A DNA stretch of 10,461 bases, taken from positions 13,246-23,706 of the forward strand of contig PACG01000182.1 in assembly GCA_002699335.1 (NCBI GenBank), given 5' to 3'. Below, piece after piece: positions 7,426 to 10,461 of this stretch; within the stretch, counting starts at the first letter, position 1; each line of letters begins with the position of its first letter. A model generated the notes under the pieces. The model worked only from the letters and a program-made list of their open reading frames with translations, did not search any database and was not told the origin of the DNA. The position numbers and the translations under genes are program-made. This stretch comes from Candidatus Poribacteria bacterium (GTDB lineage: Bacteria; Poribacteria; WGA-4E; UBA9662).

Positions 7426-8802
7426 CTACCAACCGTAACGCTCCGGTCCCCACGGCTTCTTGACCAACTCCTGTTTGACCGAGATCATGGTTTTGCTGGG
7501 AACGTCTTCATTTAGCACAACACCGGCCCCAACCACGCTGTAGGAACCGATCTTCCGACCTGGCATAATGATGGCATTGACACCTGTTCGACAGTATTCA
7601 CCCATATAGGTGGCGTTGGCACCGTAGGTAGGGGTCTCGTAGCGACCGTTGATTTTGTGGGCCGTATCGCCGTCGTCGAAGCGCAGTGTGCCGCAGACGG
7701 TAGCCGCTCCGATGTCGGTGGCAGTACCGAAAATGCCCGACATCTCGCAGTAATGGTAAAGATAAACCTTGTCGAACAAGACACCTGACATCTCGGCCCC
7801 ATGTCCGATGATGCATCGATTGCCGACCACGCTTGATCCGACATCGCAGTAGTCGCTGATTCGGCACTGATCACCGATGAAGAGGTTGCTACCCAGAATA
7901 GCTCCGTTGGTAATACTGCTGTTGGCACCGGCGATCAGGTTGCCCTTAACTATTACCCGCTTGCCAATCCGGGAATTTCGACCGAGGACAACATGACCGT
8001 GGATATCGGCCCCGTCCGAGACCTCTGCCCCCTCAGCAACGTCATCCTGTTCGATCTGCTGAGTGAGGTGGCTCATCAGACGATGGTTGGCCTCCAACAG
8101 ATGCCAAGGTTTATCCACATCGACGAAAAAATCCTCGGTCTGAACCGCTAGTACGGATCGCCCTGCATCTACCATTAACTGTATCGAATGGGCAATTTCA
8201 GCTTCGGGCGGTGGCATTCCCCCAACAGGCACAGGGGTAGCAACTCCTGGATTTTGACGCAGGTAGCCGACGGCTGATTGCCGTAATCCATAAACACCAC
8301 ACAACCGGTATGATCCACCACGGGGATGTCCCTCTACCCCCGTAATCTGGTCGTTGCCGACGCCGGCACAGATCCAGTTAGCCGGATCTTCTGGTCCCAG
8401 GGGATTCACCAAGGCGCAAGCTTCTGCATCAGTTTCTTGGAATCGGTTCAGCAGACGATGCAGATCATCTGTGTTGGTCACCAAATCGCCGTAGAGAATC
8501 AAGTACTGCTCGGACTCGGAGTGAGACTGAATCGCCTGGTAAGCCGCAGAGGCTGTACCATCAAGTGACTTTTGCTCTATAAACTCGACACCTGGTAGAT
8601 CTGCAGTTACACCGATGACCTGCTGTCTATAATGGCCCACAACGATAGTAATTCGCTGAACACCGATTTCAGATAGTTGTTGGGCTAAGCGACGGACAAT
8701 TGGGGTATTACAGACAGGGAGAGTGCATTTCTGGCGAAATTCGCCGTAGGGCCAAACTTTTTCACCTGCACCAGCAGCTAAAATAACTGCGCTAGTTTTC
8801 AT
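7426..8802 (-). CDS. sugar-1-phosphate nucleotidyltransferase with left-handed beta-helix acyltransferase-like domain (GlmU-like)
   Basis: This is a 458-residue two-domain enzyme that likely forms an NDP-sugar from a sugar-1-phosphate. The start is the ATG at 8802; a longer frame to 8826 would need a TTG and adds eight residues before the conserved 'AVILAAGAG'. The N-terminal Rossmann-like domain has [11 protein letters not shown] (8-18), Lys25, GTASA (82-86), 'LYGD' (Asp106) and '[13 protein letters not shown]' (227-239, second metal Asp). The usual GTR/GxR arginine reads Glu-Lys here. From about 260 to 440, hexapeptide repeats of I/V-G-x-x form a left-handed beta-helix, ending '[11 protein letters not shown]'. 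The architecture matches GlmU and the archaeal Sac1 type, but the second domain lacks a clear reason to assign acetyl transfer, and the sugar is unknown. It overlaps the upstream gene by 11 bases, so they form an operon. Confidence 0.82.
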   Translation of the reverse strand: MKTSAVILAAGAGEKVWPYGEFRQKCTLPVCNTPIVRRLAQQLSEIGVQRITIVVGHYRQQVIGVTADLPGVEFIEQKSLDGTASAAYQAIQSHSESEQYLILYGDLVTNTDDLHRLLNRFQETDAEACALVNPLGPEDPANWICAGVGNDQITGVEGHPRGGSYRLCGVYGLRQSAVGYLRQNPGVATPVPVGGMPPPEAEIAHSIQLMVDAGRSVLAVQTEDFFVDVDKPWHLLEANHRLMSHLTQQIEQDDVAEGAEVSDGADIHGHVVLGRNSRIGKRVIVKGNLIAGANSSITNGAILGSNLFIGDQCRISDYCDVGSSVVGNRCIIGHGAEMSGVLFDKVYLYHYCEMSGIFGTATDIGAATVCGTLRFDDGDTAHKINGRYETPTYGANATYMGEYCRTGVNAIIMPGRKIGSYSVVGAGVVLNEDVPSKTMISVKQELVKKPWGPERYGW

Positions 8803-9733
8803 TCGACAGAGTGGCGAAATAGTCAATGGTTTGAGTCAACCCTTGGCGAAGATCAACCACAGGTTGCCAATTCAGGTGCTGTTTCGCCCGGCTGATATCC
8901 GGTCGCCGTACCTTGGGATCGTCTTCGGGTAGCTCTTGAAAGATAATCTGGCTTCGACTTCCGGTCAATTCAATGATAGTTTCTGCCAATTCGAGGATCG
9001 TTAGTTCATTAGGGTTACCAATATTGATGGGAATATTCAAGTTAGACATCAGTAACCGGTAAATGCCTTCTACTTCGTCCTGGTAATAGCAAAAACTTCT
9101 CGTTTGACTACCATCGCCATAGATAGTAATCGATTCACCGTTTAGTGCTTGATCGATAAAATTAGGAATTGCCCGACCATCTTTGGGCCGCATTCGCGGG
9201 CCATAGACATTGAAGATTCGTAGTAACCGGGTGTTCAGGCTAAACTCACGGTGGTAGGCCATGGTCATCGCCTCTGAAAATCGCTTGGCTTCGTCGTAAA
9301 CACTTCGTGGGCCAACCGGATTGACATTGCCCCAGTAGTCCTCTAATTGTGGAGAGACTTGCGGATCGCCGTAGATCTCGGAAGTTGATGCCATCATAAA
9401 GACTGCTGATTTCTCTTTGGCTAATTCGAGCAGATTATGGGTGCCTGTAGAACCGACCAGCATGGTTTGAATCGGTAGGCGGTAGTAATCAGGTGGACTG
9501 GCCGGACTGGCAAAATTTAGCACATAGTCCAGATCTTGATCTACTTCTATTGCTTGGATAATATCGTGATGGAAGTAGGTGAAGCGATCCTGGTCCACCA
9601 GGTGTTGAACATTGCGCGGATTACCTGTAACCAAGTTGTCAACACAAATCACCTCAAAATCCCGGTTCCAGAATAGGTCACAAAGGTGTGATCCTAGAAA
9701 GCCTGCACCTCCAGCAATCAATATACGTGGCAT
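8792..9733 (-). CDS. uxs: UDP-glucuronate decarboxylase-like NAD-dependent epimerase/dehydratase
   Basis: This is a 313-residue extended SDR enzyme. UXS enzymes use bound NAD+ to oxidise and decarboxylate UDP-glucuronate to UDP-xylose in the cytoplasm. The nucleotide site is [10 protein letters not shown] (8-17), with Asp32 binding the NAD ribose. Strong UXS signatures are '[18 protein letters not shown]' (73-90), 'STSEIYGDP' (116-124), '[19 protein letters not shown]' (133-151, with catalytic Tyr146 and Lys150), '[10 protein letters not shown]' (172-181) and '[12 protein letters not shown]' (205-216, Arg212). The start ATG at 9733 has AGGTG about eight bases upstream and a good promoter at 9776-9804. 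It is first in a two-gene operon with the nucleotidyltransferase. A dTDP-glucose dehydratase or UDP-galacturonate decarboxylase role cannot be excluded, but the 'ASPASP...YWGNVNP' set strongly favours UXS. Confidence 0.88.
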   Translation of the reverse strand: MPRILIAGGAGFLGSHLCDLFWNRDFEVICVDNLVTGNPRNVQHLVDQDRFTYFHHDIIQAIEVDQDLDYVLNFASPASPPDYYRLPIQTMLVGSTGTHNLLELAKEKSAVFMMASTSEIYGDPQVSPQLEDYWGNVNPVGPRSVYDEAKRFSEAMTMAYHREFSLNTRLLRIFNVYGPRMRPKDGRAIPNFIDQALNGESITIYGDGSQTRSFCYYQDEVEGIYRLLMSNLNIPINIGNPNELTILELAETIIELTGSRSQIIFQELPEDDPKVRRPDISRAKQHLNWQPVVDLRQGLTQTIDYFATLSNEN

Positions 9734-9775
9734 CTACTTACACCTGTACTTTTCACTTCTCACTTAATCACAGCT

Positions 9776-9804
9776 ATTTTAGCAAAAAGAGAACTGGAAG
9801 TCAA
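9776..9804 (-). promoter_or_regulatory. sigma70-like promoter of the uxs operon
   Basis: On the minus strand, TTGACT (-35, bases 9804-9799) and TAAAAT (-10, bases 9781-9776) are separated by exactly 17 bases. Each box differs from consensus at one position. Transcription would start near 9769, giving a leader of about 36 bases before the ATG at 9733. This is the best promoter in the window. Confidence 0.7.
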
Positions 9805-9964
9805 AATAGCAGGGGATTAATTATTCGCACTAATGATGACGAACTAAATTAGATTGTTGAGCACGATAACTAAGGTAGCAGGAGCCATTAACTTTTGCTG
9901 AAGGCTTTGTTGTGATTATGAAGAGCTGACTCAAAGTAGCCAATCTTTAATTTTCCTAACTATG

Positions 9965-10013
9965 AATTCATTTGATGGTTAGCCGTTCATCCGCAATTAG
10001 TGTCAAATGAATT
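9965..10013. repeat. perfect 11-base inverted repeat with 27-base spacer
   Basis: AATTCATTTGA (9965-9975) and its exact reverse complement TCAAATGAATT (10003-10013) flank a 27-base spacer. There is no T-run after either arm, so it does not look like an intrinsic terminator. A protein-binding pair of half-sites or an RNA stem is possible. Confidence 0.6.
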
Positions 10014-10128
10014 TTCAAATACACTCTAAGGCTGAAAAAATAATTCTTCCATAAAAATAGAAGAGATAGTTTTCACACTAGCGCGTCAGAAAATTTGAAA
10101 TGGCTAAAGATTTCGGAGTAATATCATT

Positions 10129-10156
10129 CGAGCAATTTGACATTTACAATTGCTCG
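10129..10156. repeat. perfect 9-base inverted repeat with 10-base loop
   Basis: CGAGCAATT (10129-10137) and AATTGCTCG (10148-10156) are exact complements around a 10-base loop. The arms contain GC pairs at their base, and TTGACA overlaps the left arm and loop. There is no T-run on either side. It could be an operator or a hairpin in a leader or small RNA. Confidence 0.6.
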
Positions 10157-10192
10157 CTTGTAGGCGCAAGAGAAGAACAGTTGAATTAAGGG

Positions 10193-10221
10193 TTTACAAG
10201 CAGCAGAAAGTATTTTAGACT
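10193..10221 (+). promoter_or_regulatory. candidate promoter for the LamG-like gene
   Basis: TTTACA (10193-10198; five of six consensus) and TAGACT (10216-10221; four of six) are separated by 17 bases. If used, it gives a leader of about 120 bases that would include the TTTAATC/GATTAAA repeat. Support is only by motif and position. Confidence 0.35.
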
Positions 10222-10235
10222 AGTGTTGATTTAGT

Positions 10236-10264
10236 TTTAATCGTGTGAATATGAGAGGATTAAA
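10236..10264. repeat. perfect 7-base inverted repeat
   Basis: TTTAATC (10236-10242) and GATTAAA (10258-10264) are exact complements with a 15-base spacer. The pair lies between the candidate promoter and the LamG-like gene. It is short and AT-rich, so chance is a real possibility. Confidence 0.35.
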
Positions 10265-10311
10265 TTTCAAGGACCGACTCGCTCATGTTATTCTGACTCG
10301 TTAAACCTTGA

Positions 10312-10332
10312 TTTTTGCAATATTGGCAAAAA
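10312..10332. repeat. TTTTTGC/GCAAAAA inverted repeat next to the LamG-like start
   Basis: TTTTTGC (10312-10318) and GCAAAAA (10326-10332) surround AATATTG. The stem ends six bases before the AGAGG ribosome site (10338-10342). It might affect translation or bind a regulator. Low-complexity sequence makes the evidence modest. Confidence 0.35.
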
Positions 10333-10351
10333 ACAGTAGAGGTAAAGTTCA

Positions 10352-10461
10352 ATGAAGTATCGGCTAATTCTCCTAATTTCTATGTTCTCTTTGATAGCAT
10401 TCGGAGTTAGTCAGGCTCAGGTCGAAGAATCTCTGGTGGTCTATTTCGACTTTGAGGAAGG
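10352..10461 (+). CDS. exported LamG/concanavalin-like protein, 3' end cut by window
   Basis: Only 36 codons are visible. AGAGG (10338-10342) precedes the ATG by nine bases. The N-terminus is a textbook Sec signal peptide: basic start (K2, R4), hydrophobic core (residues 5-19) and a likely cleavage after 'SQA' (residue 22). The mature protein opens 'QVEESLVVYFDFEE', the usual first strand of LamG-type (laminin G/concanavalin A-like) domains, which bind glycans. Large families of such secreted proteins are typical of Poribacteria and some Planctomycetes. Whether it carries further domains such as a protease, sulfatase or anchor cannot be seen. The LamG call rests on about ten residues and is therefore only probable. 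Confidence 0.65.
   Translation, partial: MKYRLILLISMFSLIAFGVSQAQVEESLVVYFDFEE

Larger units (their letters stand above)
9734..10351. other. AT-rich divergent intergenic region with no recognisable gene
   Basis: About 620 bases separate the leftward uxs operon from the rightward LamG-like gene. The region is AT-rich, with short open frames only, none longer than about 29 codons that I could support. It holds a clear leftward promoter near its left edge, a weak rightward candidate around 10193-10221, and three perfect inverted repeats (arms of 11, 9 and 7) plus an A/T-rich one just before 10352. No tRNA or known riboswitch pattern was recognised. Confidence 0.6.

Noticed and set aside
10100..10189. 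A 29-codon open frame (starting MAKDFGVISF) in the intergenic region, spanning the 9-base inverted repeat
   Set aside because: There is no ribosome site, no recognisable family and the length is within chance, so it is not called a gene.

Overview
The window is a bacterial chromosome segment of moderate GC. It carries seven more or less complete genes, one of them split by a frameshift, plus a gene cut at each end. Lineage is inferred only from style. The last gene starts with a Sec signal peptide followed at once by a 'LVVYFDFEEG'-type opening, as in LamG/concanavalin-like proteins. Together with a GH127-type glycosidase, an inositol-dehydrogenase-like enzyme and uronic-acid/nucleotide-sugar genes, this resembles marine, sponge-associated Candidatus Poribacteria or a neighbouring PVC-like lineage. 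No rRNA, tRNA, CRISPR array, transposase or phage gene was seen.

Positions 1-4024, plus strand. A 5'-truncated UMF1/ATG22-like MFS transporter with an unusual ~120-residue extracytoplasmic insert is followed after 80 bases by a tight three-gene set. This set is a TPR lipoprotein, a secreted protein with an FlgT-C-like fold (no gap between them), and 15 bases later a DnaJ-type co-chaperone with four zinc-finger motifs and no Gly/Phe-rich linker.

Positions 4080-7380, plus strand. A Gfo/Idh/MocA dehydrogenase close to inositol 2-dehydrogenase overlaps by four bases (ATGA) a GH127-type beta-L-arabinofuranosidase. The glycosidase reading frame is broken by one missing base near 5833. Both halves are otherwise intact and all expected zinc/catalytic residues are present, so this is either a very recent mutation or a sequence error. 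Neither protein has a signal peptide, so the pair probably acts on imported sugar conjugates in the cytoplasm.

Positions 7426-9733, minus strand, convergent with the above. A UDP-glucuronate decarboxylase-like enzyme (UDP-xylose synthase) overlaps by 11 bases a two-domain sugar-1-phosphate nucleotidyltransferase with a left-handed beta-helix tail. A good sigma70-like promoter (TTGACT-17-TAAAAT) precedes this operon. It probably makes activated sugars for a surface glycan.

Positions 9734-10351 are an AT-rich divergent intergenic region of about 620 bases with three perfect inverted repeats and candidate promoters in both directions. Beyond it, at 10352, the LamG-like exported protein begins and runs off the window.

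I see no clearly new defence or mobile system. The best leads are the frameshifted glycosidase and its coupling to the dehydrogenase, the transporter insert, the TPR-lipoprotein/FlgT-C-like/J-protein cluster, and the repeat-rich intergenic region.
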